In this document: in pieces, positions 36,565-45,383 of the stretch
Layout of the letters: each line of letters starts with the position of its first letter
How positions within the stretch are numbered: position 1 is the stretch's first letter
Assembly (NCBI GenBank): GCA_963772295.1
Contig: CAVYWO010000020.1
Coordinates: 372,001 to 436,000, forward strand
Direction: 5' to 3'
Source: AP-15 sp963772295
GTDB taxonomy: Bacteria > Pseudomonadota > Alphaproteobacteria > ATCC43930 > CGMCC-115725
DNA length: 64,000 nt
Notes under the pieces: generated by a model
What the model saw: only the letters and a program-made list of their open reading frames with translations
Told to the model about the DNA's origin: nothing
Databases searched by the model: none
Made by a program: the position numbers and the translations under genes

Positions 36565-36869
36565 TAAATGCACACGAAGAAGAGACAGTTCTCCGAGAAT
36601 ATGCGTGCTCACTATTCTTGACATAACTTTATAATGGACTTCTCCGCTCCTGCCTTCACGCGCCCCAAGAGCATCTCACACCGATCTGGTCGTGTCTTTC
36701 ATCATGGCTGTATCTCACTGAAGGCCAGTGTTCCTCATCGCTTGAAACCAACGGTGACCCAGGTTCGCCTTCGCATCATCCACAGTGAGCTATTCTACAT
36801 AGAGATTATGCAGAGAATTCAGGAACGCGTGGCGCGTGCTGGCTCACAGCGAACCCTGTGTCGTTTCGC
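36565..36869. other. Gap without a supported gene
   Basis: About 300 bp of mixed composition between the MerR-like gene and a molybdopterin oxidoreductase scrap. I see no gene in it. Confidence 0.4.
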
Positions 36870-37090
36870 TACGCCAAGACTGAGCTGCGGTGTAGGTTGG
36901 CGCCGCCAATCTGGAGAGTCGGGTGGGTCCATGTCGTCTGCGGGCATGACTGCCCCGACATATGCTCGCTCTTGGTGCAGGTCGAACGCGGCCGTATCGT
37001 GCACATCGGTGTGACCCGCTTCAGCCTTTCACCGCCGGCTTCGCCTGCGCCAAGGTCAGCCGCGACGCCGAGTTCGTGGTTCGTATGAGC
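36870..37090 (+). pseudogene. N-terminal remnant of a molybdopterin oxidoreductase
   Basis: One frame reads GWVHVVCGHDCPDICSLLV followed by QVERGRIVHI; the next frame continues CDPLQPFTAGFACAKVSRDA and EFV. These are the first 55-60 residues of a formate dehydrogenase/DMSO-reductase family protein, including the CxxDCPDxC cluster-binding motif and GFxCAK. An indel separates the two parts near 37010 and the rest of the gene is missing. Confidence 0.65.
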
Positions 37091-37142
37091 GACCGGCGAC
37101 GGGAATACGATGCGGCCAATCTCGATGCTGAGGTGCAAGAAG

Positions 37143-38093
37143 ATGTCATCGCCTGCGGCGAACGCTCTGCAGAGCAGCCCGCTCGATCCTGCGCATCTGC
37201 TTCTGTTAACACGGTTCCTTTCGCCGCAAAGGATCGGCGTACCGTGGGGAGCCCAGTGGGACGAAGTGCTCGGTGAGCGGGTTGGTGTAGCCATACAAAG
37301 GCTCAGAGACGAAGGCCTCATCGAGGAGATAAACGTCGAAGAAAAGCTGATGCTTTTCCGGACTGCTGCGAGCCTGAGAGCGCTTCTGAAGGCGGCAGGC
37401 TTACCGACCAGGGGGTCCAAGAGCGAATTGGCCTGTAGGTTTGCAAGCGAGAGGACAGGCGAAGCCATCTACATAGTAGCCGGCCTCGCCGCCGAACGGT
37501 GCAGCACGCGTAGTCGGATGCTCGCCGAAGCGGCGGTGGAAAAACACCGGGGGGAGCGGATGGCGGCCGAGTTCGCTGCACTTGACGCAATGACAAAGGG
37601 GAATTTCGCGGGCGCCGCCAGAGCAGTTGTAGAGTTTGAAACGAGGCAAGTGTTTCCTCGTGGCCTCAATATTCGGTGGGACGAAAGCGAGATAACCCGC
37701 CTAGCTATTAGCCTTCGCTACCTTCACGAGGCTCAGCCAACCATCCTTCGCGACATGTCGAGCGAAGCACTAAAGGCGCTTCGTCCGGCGGCCGCGATGA
37801 TGATGTTGTGGGGCGAAGCCCGGCTCCGAGAGAAACTTGAGACGAGCACCCGGTTCTCCTGCGACACTGCCGCCCGCATGCTCGTATTCAGCGTAAATGC
37901 CAGGCATAACTTAGAGCAAATGCGGGCGAGCGGGGTAGTAAAGCGCGTGGGCGTCGCGGGCGCAGAGGATTTATGCGACGAATGCAGGAACCTCGCCGCG
38001 CGAACACACCGATTGGCTACGGCGCCGGAACTGCCTCACCCCCGTTGCACACACGCCATGGGATGCCGCTGTTGTTACCTTCCCTACACATAG
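37143..38093 (+). CDS. SAP-domain protein with Cys/His-rich C-terminus
   Basis: 316 residues from ATG 37143 (MSSPAANAL) after GCAAGAAG; an upstream ATG at 37110 adds 11 residues. Residues near 70-100 resemble a SAP DNA-binding helix pair (LRALLKAAGLPTRGSKSELA). The tail reads EDLCDECRNLA, then LPHPRCTHAMGCRCCYLP, a Cys/His arrangement reminiscent of the C-termini of phage head-morphogenesis proteins and able to bind zinc. The function is unknown. It is convergent with the 38199 gene, 105 bp away. Confidence 0.55.
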   Translation: MSSPAANALQSSPLDPAHLLLLTRFLSPQRIGVPWGAQWDEVLGERVGVAIQRLRDEGLIEEINVEEKLMLFRTAASLRALLKAAGLPTRGSKSELACRFASERTGEAIYIVAGLAAERCSTRSRMLAEAAVEKHRGERMAAEFAALDAMTKGNFAGAARAVVEFETRQVFPRGLNIRWDESEITRLAISLRYLHEAQPTILRDMSSEALKALRPAAAMMMLWGEARLREKLETSTRFSCDTAARMLVFSVNARHNLEQMRASGVVKRVGVAGAEDLCDECRNLAARTHRLATAPELPHPRCTHAMGCRCCYLPYT

Positions 38094-38198
38094 CCGAAAC
38101 TGCCAGACCGAGGAAGTTGGGGCAGACTGCTGGCTCAACCGACGCGACGCACTGATATGTGGCGAAGTCACGACTCTGTCATCCCCTGCGGGGGTTCT

Positions 38199-39095
38199 TC
38201 AATTTTTATCCTCCATGGCAGCGACTACAAGGCTCCGCTCAGATTTCCCCTTTTCCGTTAGCATTTCAATTGGCAATGCTCCCACCCCATAGACCCATTG
38301 GGGGCGGCACATGCAGCCCGCCTCTTGGTGAGGACGGCTGATCTGGTCGATGTAGCCATCGGGGCCCGTCCTCATCAGACCCTTCCGAATAGCCCAATTG
38401 TTGCGCACGGCACACACATGCCCATCCCGTTGTTTGTGGTTGTAGGTTTTCTGATACTCACCTTGCTCGTCGAGCCGACTATAGTGCCAAATGCAAGCGA
38501 TTGGATTGCCCTCGAGTGCAAAAATGTATTCTATCTCCGAAGCGAAGCTCGCAGCCTTATATCTATAAAACAATTGGTCCCATTTGCTCACGCTGCGAAG
38601 CTCGGCTTTGATCTCGGCAATTTTATGCTTAATGGCCTTATCGTTGCTCCCACCAACTGGGATCTGTTCCAAGAACTTTGCCACTAGCTCGTTAACATGC
38701 GCGAGCTGATCCTCCCAAAAACGTCTGCCGTAGTTTTTAATGCACCAGTCGAACCGGTCTAGTATCAATGGCAACAACGCCGGAAATTTTCTTGAAATGT
38801 GGTCACCGCTAGAACTTACGTTATCGGGTCCACTTGCGCTGCTGCCGGAAGCTGTCCTTGACGGCACTCCCCTGACTTGTTGGACACGATTAAGAAACTC
38901 GCGGCGTGTCACCGTGTAGTGCGCTGTAGCTTCCTCAGGTGTTAAGACGGCAGACGAGATTATCGAAGAAACTCCTGCCCTTAGATCCTCTATATGGCTT
39001 GTGGAGCGCGGACCGGACTTAAGGAAAGCGGTCAAGATTTTTTCTGAGGCCTGGATTGCCTCTCGTACCTTGATAGCGTTGTCTGTCGCCGTCAT
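38199..39095 (-). CDS. Hypothetical protein, phage head-morphogenesis-like C-terminus
   Basis: 298 residues. The N-terminal half is helical with a Ser-rich linker near residue 90. The C-terminal part reads EYQKTYNHKQRDGHVCAVRN, NWAIRKGLMRTGPDGYIDQI, then HQEAGCMCRPQWVYGVGALP. The order H..RDG..Y/C.VR.NWA..KGLM, G.Y.D.I..P.QE..C.C closely resembles the C-terminal region of some prophage minor-head-like proteins. There are no other capsid or terminase genes nearby, so it is not part of a prophage here. It may be a domesticated relative. Confidence 0.5.
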   Translation of the reverse strand: MTATDNAIKVREAIQASEKILTAFLKSGPRSTSHIEDLRAGVSSIISSAVLTPEEATAHYTVTRREFLNRVQQVRGVPSRTASGSSASGPDNVSSSGDHISRKFPALLPLILDRFDWCIKNYGRRFWEDQLAHVNELVAKFLEQIPVGGSNDKAIKHKIAEIKAELRSVSKWDQLFYRYKAASFASEIEYIFALEGNPIACIWHYSRLDEQGEYQKTYNHKQRDGHVCAVRNNWAIRKGLMRTGPDGYIDQISRPHQEAGCMCRPQWVYGVGALPIEMLTEKGKSERSLVVAAMEDKN

Positions 39096-39411
39096 CCCCC
39101 ATCATCCCCGGCAGTCGTTCGCGAACTCGCCAACCAACGTCCGACTACGCACCTCACACGCTCATACACTTGCCGCAACCTCTTTTTTGATCTTAACGAC
39201 CATCCAATGGTCCGATGGTGAAATTTGTCGTCGATCTTAAGCTTGGCAAGGTCGCGCCGCAGCTACTCAATCCTCCGGTACTTCTGCGCCTCGTGCGATC
39301 CCTGTTTTGCCGTTCCCGCCATCGACGCTGCGGTCCGCTCAACGTCAAGACAGAGGGGGGAGGCGCCGGAGCCGGAAGAGGGCGGATAAAAGGGCAGCGA
39401 GCAAAGGAGCA
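39096..39411. other. Gap between convergent-strand genes
   Basis: 316 bp downstream of sbcC. I see no gene. A transcription terminator for the operon is expected here, but no clear hairpin with a T-run was identified. Confidence 0.4.
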
Positions 39412-42400
39412 TCAATTGACTTCAAGCATTAGACTGGAACCGTCAGGAGTTTTGCCGACTCTCACCCGCGCCGGCAGCCGCAGGCTCAGCTCTTCAATGT
39501 GGGAGATGATGCCGACCATCCGGCCTCCGACCGGTAGGCTTTCAATAGCACCGGCGGCTGCGTCGAGCGCCTCGGGATCAAGCGTACCGAAGCCTTCATC
39601 GATGAAGAGGCTGTCAAGCTTTGTGGCTCCGGCAGCCCTTTGCACTTGCTCGCTCAGCTGAAGGGCGAGAGCCAACGACGCCAGGAAGGTTTCCCCTCCG
39701 CTCAACGTATCGGCGCTCCGCAATTGACGGGCGTTATCGTGGTCAACGACGTAAAAGGCCTCATTCTGCCAGTCAAAGCGATAGCGTTTCGTGAGATCCC
39801 ATAGCCGAATCGAGGCACCCGAGACCAGTTCGCGAAAACTCTCGTCAAGCAAGAACGCCTGGAAACGATCGCTTCGTAGATCAAGGGCAAGGCTGCGATA
39901 GAGGGAATGCTCTGCTCGTTGTCGCGCCAGCTCGTCGCGCAGCTCCTTGGCGCGCTCGATATCCTTTGTCAAAATCTCGATGCGCGTGTTGAGTTCGGCT
40001 TTTAAGCGCTCCACGGTGCCAAGTTTGGCGCGCAACTGAGTAGCCGCAGTTTCCGCAACGGCGAGAGTTTCTGCATCGACCTCCGTACCTTTAAGCTCCT
40101 CGGTTAACTCCTCGATCCTCGCCTGGACACGCCGGGCCTCATCGCGGTGCGTGTCGATTTGCGTTGAAATTCGCTGCTCTTCAGCGGACGTCATCTCGGC
40201 CTGGGCTGCCTCGGCTTCGTCACCAAAGCCGGCGGTGACGGCGGCATCGCGCGCCTCCGTTCGCGCCCGTTGCGCCTCGGCACTCGCCCTGTCGCATGTA
40301 TCGCCGCTCTCCGCCAGGCGACCGATGGCGCTCGCCAGCTCCCGAGCAGCCGCGGCCTCAGCCGCTTGCCGCTCCTGGAGGGCCTTCTGGATGTTGTCGC
40401 GCCGCCGTCTCAGTTGTGCCCGTTCGGCTTGCGGGTCGGCCGCTTGCGTTACCTTACGAACCACTTCGTCGATTTCAGCAATCTGGCGCGTAAGGTCAGC
40501 GATTTTCTCGTCATGCTGGGCCAGCTGATTGACGGCGGCAGCGACCGCATTTTTGAGGTCCACAGTATTCTGTTCCGCCTTTCTGACGGCCTCGTCCGCC
40601 TCGGCGCGCTTTATCCGGGCGGCTTCCTGGCGCTGTCTCGCCGCGGATAGGACTTGGTAATTCTCTCGAAGCTGTTCGTCGATATACCGTTCTTCGTCGA
40701 CAGCGATGACACCGCCAACCCGAGTTGCCAGGGATTCGCATGCCTTTGCGAGTTCCGCTTCCGCCGCTTGGTAGCGCTGACCCGACTGCATAACATTTTG
40801 CTGTTCCGCAACGACGGCAGCCCCGGCGACGGCCGCCGCCGATCTTGCCCCATCCCTAAGCTCCCGCGCTTTACTTTCCGCGCGCCTCGCTAGCTCGAGT
40901 TTTTTCTCCAGCGCATCGAGCGCGGGCGTCGGGAGCGGCGACGGATGTTCGTCGACCGGGTGCTCGCACACCGGGCACGGCTCGCCGACCCGCAGTTCTC
41001 GTCGCAGCAGTGCGACGGCATCCCGATGATGGGCATCGGTTAGTTCTCGATCGACCTCGAGCGTTCGCTGCGACGCCTGCCCCCATTCCTGCTCCACGGC
41101 TTCCGCCGCGGCGTTTGCGCGATCGCGCGCCTTCTCTTTAGCCTTCAGGCGTTCTTCCGCCGCCCGCACTTCCGCCGCAGTCGCCATGGCGCTGTGACGC
41201 AAATTACCAATACGGCTCGCGTCCTCCCGTGTTGCATCAAGCGTCTCGAACAGTGCCCGATCGAACTTCACAGCGGCGAGCGCTTCATCGGCGCTGCGCA
41301 GATTAAGGCGCGCCACAGCCAAGCCCTTTTCAGCCTTTTCATGCGCGGCGCGCGCGTCCTTCAATCTGCTTTCCGCATTCAGCTTCTGCTTCATGCCCTC
41401 GCCAAGCTGCGAAGCGAAAGCCGGCCGCGGCTGCATCCGACCGATGACCTGGTCCAAGGAGGCAATTCGCTCGTCGAGAAGCGGGATTTCTGCGGCCTGT
41501 TCGATCGCCTGCTTCAGCACGCGTTCCGCCGCTTTGTGCTCCGCATCAAGCTGCGCGTGCCGCTGTGTCAGACTGTCGTGATCTTGTTTTGCCCGCGCGG
41601 CGTTCTCCTCCGCCGCCCGTGCAGCACGGATCAGCGGCAATACCGGCGCGGCGCGGCGCACCGCCGTGAGCTGTCGCTCGTACGAGCGTATCTGCGGTTC
41701 GTCGGCTTGCAGTCGGCTGAGACGCACGCGTCGTTGCTCCAGTTCCCGAGTCTTTTCCCGCGCCGCACGCATCTCGTCGCGCTTCGCCTCGGCCTCGCCA
41801 AGACGGCCGGAGAGCGCCTTGACCTCGGAGCTCAGACGATCTGCCTCTTCGGTGAAGCGATGCAGCGCCTCGGGCGTCGCCTCCTTATAATCTTCGGCCA
41901 GGCGCCGCTCCCGATCCTGCACCGCTTGCGCAAGCATATCGCTCCTGCCCGACGCGAGGCGTCGCATCCGCTCATAGATTTCGAGACGCAGGATTTTTGA
42001 GAGAATCTCCCGACGGCCGCGGGGTTCGCTCTTCAAAAACCTTTGAAACTCCCCTTGCGGCAGCACCACGGCCTGGGTGAACGCCTCGTATGACAGCCCG
42101 ACAAGGCGGGCGACTGCCTCATTCACCTCGCGGACCCCTTCCTTGAGCGGTAGCGCATCGTCATCGGAGCCCAGTTGTTCCAATTGCGCCGCGCCCGCGC
42201 CCCTGCGTCGGGCGAGCCGCGTAACACGATATCGCTGGGCCGCAATCTCAAAGTCGAACACGACCGACATGCGGTCGGCGCCGAGCGATATCATTCCGGC
42301 AGGATGAGGCCCGAGCCGAGGCGTCGCGCCGTAAAGCGCAAAAATGATCGCATCGAGAAGGGTCGATTTGCCGGCGCCGGTCGGCCCTGAGATCGCGAAC

Positions 42401-42483
42401 AACTCGAGAGGTGTGAAGTCCAGCTCCACCGCCTGACCGCGGTATGACGCGAAGTTCTCGACCCGCAGCCTGACGGGTCTCAT
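39412..42483 (-). CDS. sbcC: SbcC/Rad50-type exonuclease subunit
   Basis: A 1023-residue SMC-like ATPase. Walker A GPTGAGKST is at 33-41 and the Q-loop region (VVLPQGEF) at about 139-146. Two long coiled coils flank a zinc hook with CPVC at 503-506. The ABC signature SGGET is at 928-932, Walker B LFIDEGFGTLD at about 959-969 and a switch His at 995. With SbcD it forms an ATP-dependent nuclease that processes DNA ends and hairpins. Its ATG overlaps the sbcD stop by 4 bp. It is the last gene of the nurA-herA-sbcD-sbcC operon. Confidence 0.93.
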   Translation of the reverse strand: MRPVRLRVENFASYRGQAVELDFTPLELFAISGPTGAGKSTLLDAIIFALYGATPRLGPHPAGMISLGADRMSVVFDFEIAAQRYRVTRLARRRGAGAAQLEQLGSDDDALPLKEGVREVNEAVARLVGLSYEAFTQAVVLPQGEFQRFLKSEPRGRREILSKILRLEIYERMRRLASGRSDMLAQAVQDRERRLAEDYKEATPEALHRFTEEADRLSSEVKALSGRLGEAEAKRDEMRAAREKTRELEQRRVRLSRLQADEPQIRSYERQLTAVRRAAPVLPLIRAARAAEENAARAKQDHDSLTQRHAQLDAEHKAAERVLKQAIEQAAEIPLLDERIASLDQVIGRMQPRPAFASQLGEGMKQKLNAESRLKDARAAHEKAEKGLAVARLNLRSADEALAAVKFDRALFETLDATREDASRIGNLRHSAMATAAEVRAAEERLKAKEKARDRANAAAEAVEQEWGQASQRTLEVDRELTDAHHRDAVALLRRELRVGEPCPVCEHPVDEHPSPLPTPALDALEKKLELARRAESKARELRDGARSAAAVAGAAVVAEQQNVMQSGQRYQAAEAELAKACESLATRVGGVIAVDEERYIDEQLRENYQVLSAARQRQEAARIKRAEADEAVRKAEQNTVDLKNAVAAAVNQLAQHDEKIADLTRQIAEIDEVVRKVTQAADPQAERAQLRRRRDNIQKALQERQAAEAAAARELASAIGRLAESGDTCDRASAEAQRARTEARDAAVTAGFGDEAEAAQAEMTSAEEQRISTQIDTHRDEARRVQARIEELTEELKGTEVDAETLAVAETAATQLRAKLGTVERLKAELNTRIEILTKDIERAKELRDELARQRAEHSLYRSLALDLRSDRFQAFLLDESFRELVSGASIRLWDLTKRYRFDWQNEAFYVVDHDNARQLRSADTLSGGETFLASLALALQLSEQVQRAAGATKLDSLFIDEGFGTLDPEALDAAAGAIESLPVGGRMVGIISHIEELSLRLPARVRVGKTPDGSSLMLEVN

Positions 42484-43649
42484 TCCGAGGCCTCCTCCGC
42501 CTCGAGAAGAAGTTGGTTAAAGGCTGCCGTCATGCGCTCTTCCGCTTCGGCACCATGCTGCGTGCGACGATAGAGCTGAAACAGCTCGACTGGTCCGAGC
42601 CCGCTGCGGGATGGAGCTGCCGGCGGGCCCTCGGCAAGCTCCGGCAACTCGTAATTGACAGATACCACCGCTCCGCCCAGCAGGTGCCGCACCTTCCGGT
42701 TCAGGTCGAGGTCGCGCTCGGCAAGCGGCACCGTCACCCGCAGCCAGCCGCCATCGCGCAGCCCTTCGGCCTGTTGTTCGAGTTCGGGCAGAGTGAAGCG
42801 GATTTCGCGAAGCGGCTTGCCCCCGGCATAAGGCACCCGCTCGATTTGCGCCGGTTGTCCCCGCTCGGCACCGATGACAACGAAGGATTTTTCTTCGCCG
42901 ACTTCACCGAAATCCAGCTGCAGGGGTGAGCCAGCGTAGTAGGTGGGCGACGGTGCTGATTCGATCCGCTGCGGCCGGTGAATATGCCCGAGCGCCACAT
43001 AATGCGCCGTGGACGGCAATGATTGGGCCGTCGCGGCCCATTCCTCTCCCAGATGAACCTGCCGCTCGGAGCCCGCGAGCACGGCGCCGTCCAGATGCGT
43101 GTGGGCCATCAAGAGGTTGACGGAATCGGAGCGGAATCTCACGGTGAGCAGTTCGACGATGCGCCGCATCCCTTCGGCATAGCGCTGGTGGGCGGTCGTG
43201 TCGTCGCTAGCCATCTCATAGGCGCTGACCAAGTCCGAGGTTTTTGCGAACGGCACCGCTGCAATAACCGCTCGTTCCCCGGAGCGGACCAGGAACTCGA
43301 TGACACCGCCCCGATCGGCTGGTCGGGGGCGGGCAACCGTCGAAACATCGACGAGCTCAGCCAGTGTCCCCCATGCTTCCAGGCGCAGAGGATCGTCGTG
43401 GTTCCCGGCTATGACTGCTGTCTTGGTGCCGGCTTTGCCTACTCGCCGGAAAAACCGGAACACGGCTCGTTCGGCCGCGGCCGAGGGCCCCCGGCTGTCA
43501 AACACATCTCCGGACATCAGCAGCAGATCGACACGTTCTCGCTCGATGAAGTCTCCTAGGTTTTCCAGCACGGCTTCGAGCTCGGGCAGTCGGTCGATTG
43601 CCTTCCACAGGCGGCCGGCATGCCAGTCGCTGGTGTGCACGATCAGCAT
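42480..43649 (-). CDS. sbcD: SbcD/Mre11-type nuclease
   Basis: A 389-residue calcineurin-like phosphoesterase. Metal-binding motifs are complete: HTSDWHAG (Asp8, His10), SGDVFD (Asp48), GNHDD (Asn83, His84), MAHTHLDG and ALGHIHRP. The C-terminal cap contains GGAVVSVNYELPEL. It provides the 3'-5' exonuclease and endonuclease activity of the SbcCD complex. It is 3 bp after herA and overlaps sbcC, implying coordinated translation of all four proteins. Confidence 0.93.
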   Translation of the reverse strand: MLIVHTSDWHAGRLWKAIDRLPELEAVLENLGDFIERERVDLLLMSGDVFDSRGPSAAAERAVFRFFRRVGKAGTKTAVIAGNHDDPLRLEAWGTLAELVDVSTVARPRPADRGGVIEFLVRSGERAVIAAVPFAKTSDLVSAYEMASDDTTAHQRYAEGMRRIVELLTVRFRSDSVNLLMAHTHLDGAVLAGSERQVHLGEEWAATAQSLPSTAHYVALGHIHRPQRIESAPSPTYYAGSPLQLDFGEVGEEKSFVVIGAERGQPAQIERVPYAGGKPLREIRFTLPELEQQAEGLRDGGWLRVTVPLAERDLDLNRKVRHLLGGAVVSVNYELPELAEGPPAAPSRSGLGPVELFQLYRRTQHGAEAEERMTAAFNQLLLEAEEASE

Positions 43650-43652
43650 GCG

Positions 43653-45383
43653 TCAGCCCCTTATGCGGGCAAACGGGTCGCGATCCGAAGCGACCGACAA
43701 CGCCTCGCTCTGCCGAGTTGCCCAGGCTGGAAACGGAAAGCGCAGCAAGATGGGCGTCGGTATCTCCGGCTGCGCGACAATCATCGTACCCGGCTGGAGC
43801 AGCGCCGCCCGTAGCCGGGCGACCCGCGTCAGAAAACCGTATTCGCTGCGTTCAGCTTCGGCCACATCCAGCCGGCCGACGACCTTCAACGCGGCATTCG
43901 CGACCACTCGCCGCTCAACCTCGCTCGCCGTTTGCTGCGCTCCAAACAGCGAGACGCCAAGCGAACGGCCACGCTCGGCGATGTCAAGAAGCACATCGCG
44001 GATCGGGCTCGAGCCTTCCCGCGGAGCATATTTGTTCAGCTCGTCCAATACCACGAATACAAGCGGCCGCGCGGTTCCGCGCCTTTCCTTTTCTTCCATC
44101 ATCCGCTTCAGCAGCACACCTACGACGAACATCTGCGCCGTAGAGTGCAGCGTATGAATATCGACGACCGTGACCTGATGGTCTGCCCAGTCGATCGCGA
44201 GATTGCGTGCTGCCTGGGTACCGCGAACGAGATGCCCCATGTGCTGCGCGGCGGCATGCAGCCGGCGGCGAAACGCATCGAGTGTTCCCGGCGCTACGGG
44301 TCCCGCCATCATGCTGTCTAGCGCTTGCCCATCCAAAAGCTCGACGAGTTGGTCAAACGTTTCGAGGCGCTGGCTGTCTATATCGATAGCGAGATCGTCC
44401 GGTGCACCGTCGGCCGCGGCCCGCTCCAATGCCCGCTCGACGCGAACAATCACGAACGACAACTGGCCCCGGTTGGCCTCGGCTTCGACGAACGCGAAGC
44501 GCAACAAGCGATCCCGCGCGAACTCCCGCATTGTCCAAACGTACGGCCTCACGCCCTCCTGCCGTCCGCCGGTGTCCGGCATCGGCGCGCCATCGCCGCG
44601 GCGGGTGGGAGCGTACAAGCCAACGCTTTGAAATGCTCCAGCGGGCAAACCAAGCCGCTCGTAGAGTGAGCGCGCTTCGGAGTCGAGGCGAACGTTTGGC
44701 CTGTCGAGCCAAAGTAAATCCTCGCCCTTGACGTTGAAGATCAGCGCTTTGGAATTGATGCTTTCGGCACCGAGCGCCTGCGAGCGGAACAGAGAGTATA
44801 GGAGAAAAGTCGCATATGAGGTCTTGGTCGCAACCCCCGACACCCCGCTGATCGACGCGTGCGCGCCCCGAGTCCCGTCGAGGAATTCGAGATTGGCAAA
44901 TACTGGCTCGCCAGTGCGCGTCAGCCCGATCGGCAATCGGTGTTCCATCCGATCGAAATAAAGCGCCTCCTGAAATTCCGCGCCGCGGACGACGCGTACG
45001 GCGTCGCCGGGATGCGGTGGAATAAAGACTTCCGGATCCACCCGCGTCACCTGAACGTGAGCGGCATAAGATATGTCCACCGGTAGCGTACCGGCCGCAG
45101 CGCGGAAGGCATCCGTATCGTATTGAGCGCCTTCGTAGCGTTTGCGAACAGCGTCGACGATGCCGAAGAACCGCACCGACTGGCCTTGCGGGCTCACCGT
45201 TTCCACAACGACGAGGTCATCGAGCTCGATCTGGTTCCCGTCCTGCACCCCGACCCAGAACTCGAGCGGCGTCGCGTCGTGCGAACCGAGTACAAGGCCG
45301 TCAATGTTGAGGTTGGTCAATCCCGAGGTGCGCGACACCTCCGAGAGGCTCGCGCTTTCACCGGTCTGCTTCGATTCAGACAC
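43653..45383 (-). CDS. herA: HerA-like hexameric DNA translocase
   Basis: 576 residues from a GTG at 45383. A HAS-barrel-like N-terminus (residues about 20-150) precedes a FtsK/HerA ATPase. Walker A GVSGVATKTS is at 180-189 (Lys187), Walker B LVFVVLDELNKYAP at about 441-454 with Asp447-Glu448, a sensor-like GAQQTASEVE at about 481-490 and a candidate arginine finger near Arg491. In archaea HerA is a bipolar translocase that drives NurA and works with Mre11-Rad50 in end resection. It overlaps nurA by 8 bp and precedes sbcD by 3 bp, so partnership is strongly implied. Confidence 0.88.
   Translation of the reverse strand: MSESKQTGESASLSEVSRTSGLTNLNIDGLVLGSHDATPLEFWVGVQDGNQIELDDLVVVETVSPQGQSVRFFGIVDAVRKRYEGAQYDTDAFRAAAGTLPVDISYAAHVQVTRVDPEVFIPPHPGDAVRVVRGAEFQEALYFDRMEHRLPIGLTRTGEPVFANLEFLDGTRGAHASISGVSGVATKTSYATFLLYSLFRSQALGAESINSKALIFNVKGEDLLWLDRPNVRLDSEARSLYERLGLPAGAFQSVGLYAPTRRGDGAPMPDTGGRQEGVRPYVWTMREFARDRLLRFAFVEAEANRGQLSFVIVRVERALERAAADGAPDDLAIDIDSQRLETFDQLVELLDGQALDSMMAGPVAPGTLDAFRRRLHAAAQHMGHLVRGTQAARNLAIDWADHQVTVVDIHTLHSTAQMFVVGVLLKRMMEEKERRGTARPLVFVVLDELNKYAPREGSSPIRDVLLDIAERGRSLGVSLFGAQQTASEVERRVVANAALKVVGRLDVAEAERSEYGFLTRVARLRAALLQPGTMIVAQPEIPTPILLRFPFPAWATRQSEALSVASDRDPFARIRG

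Noticed and set aside
37143..39095. Prophage call from head-like C-termini
   Set aside because: No portal, terminase, capsid, tail or lysis genes within the segment.
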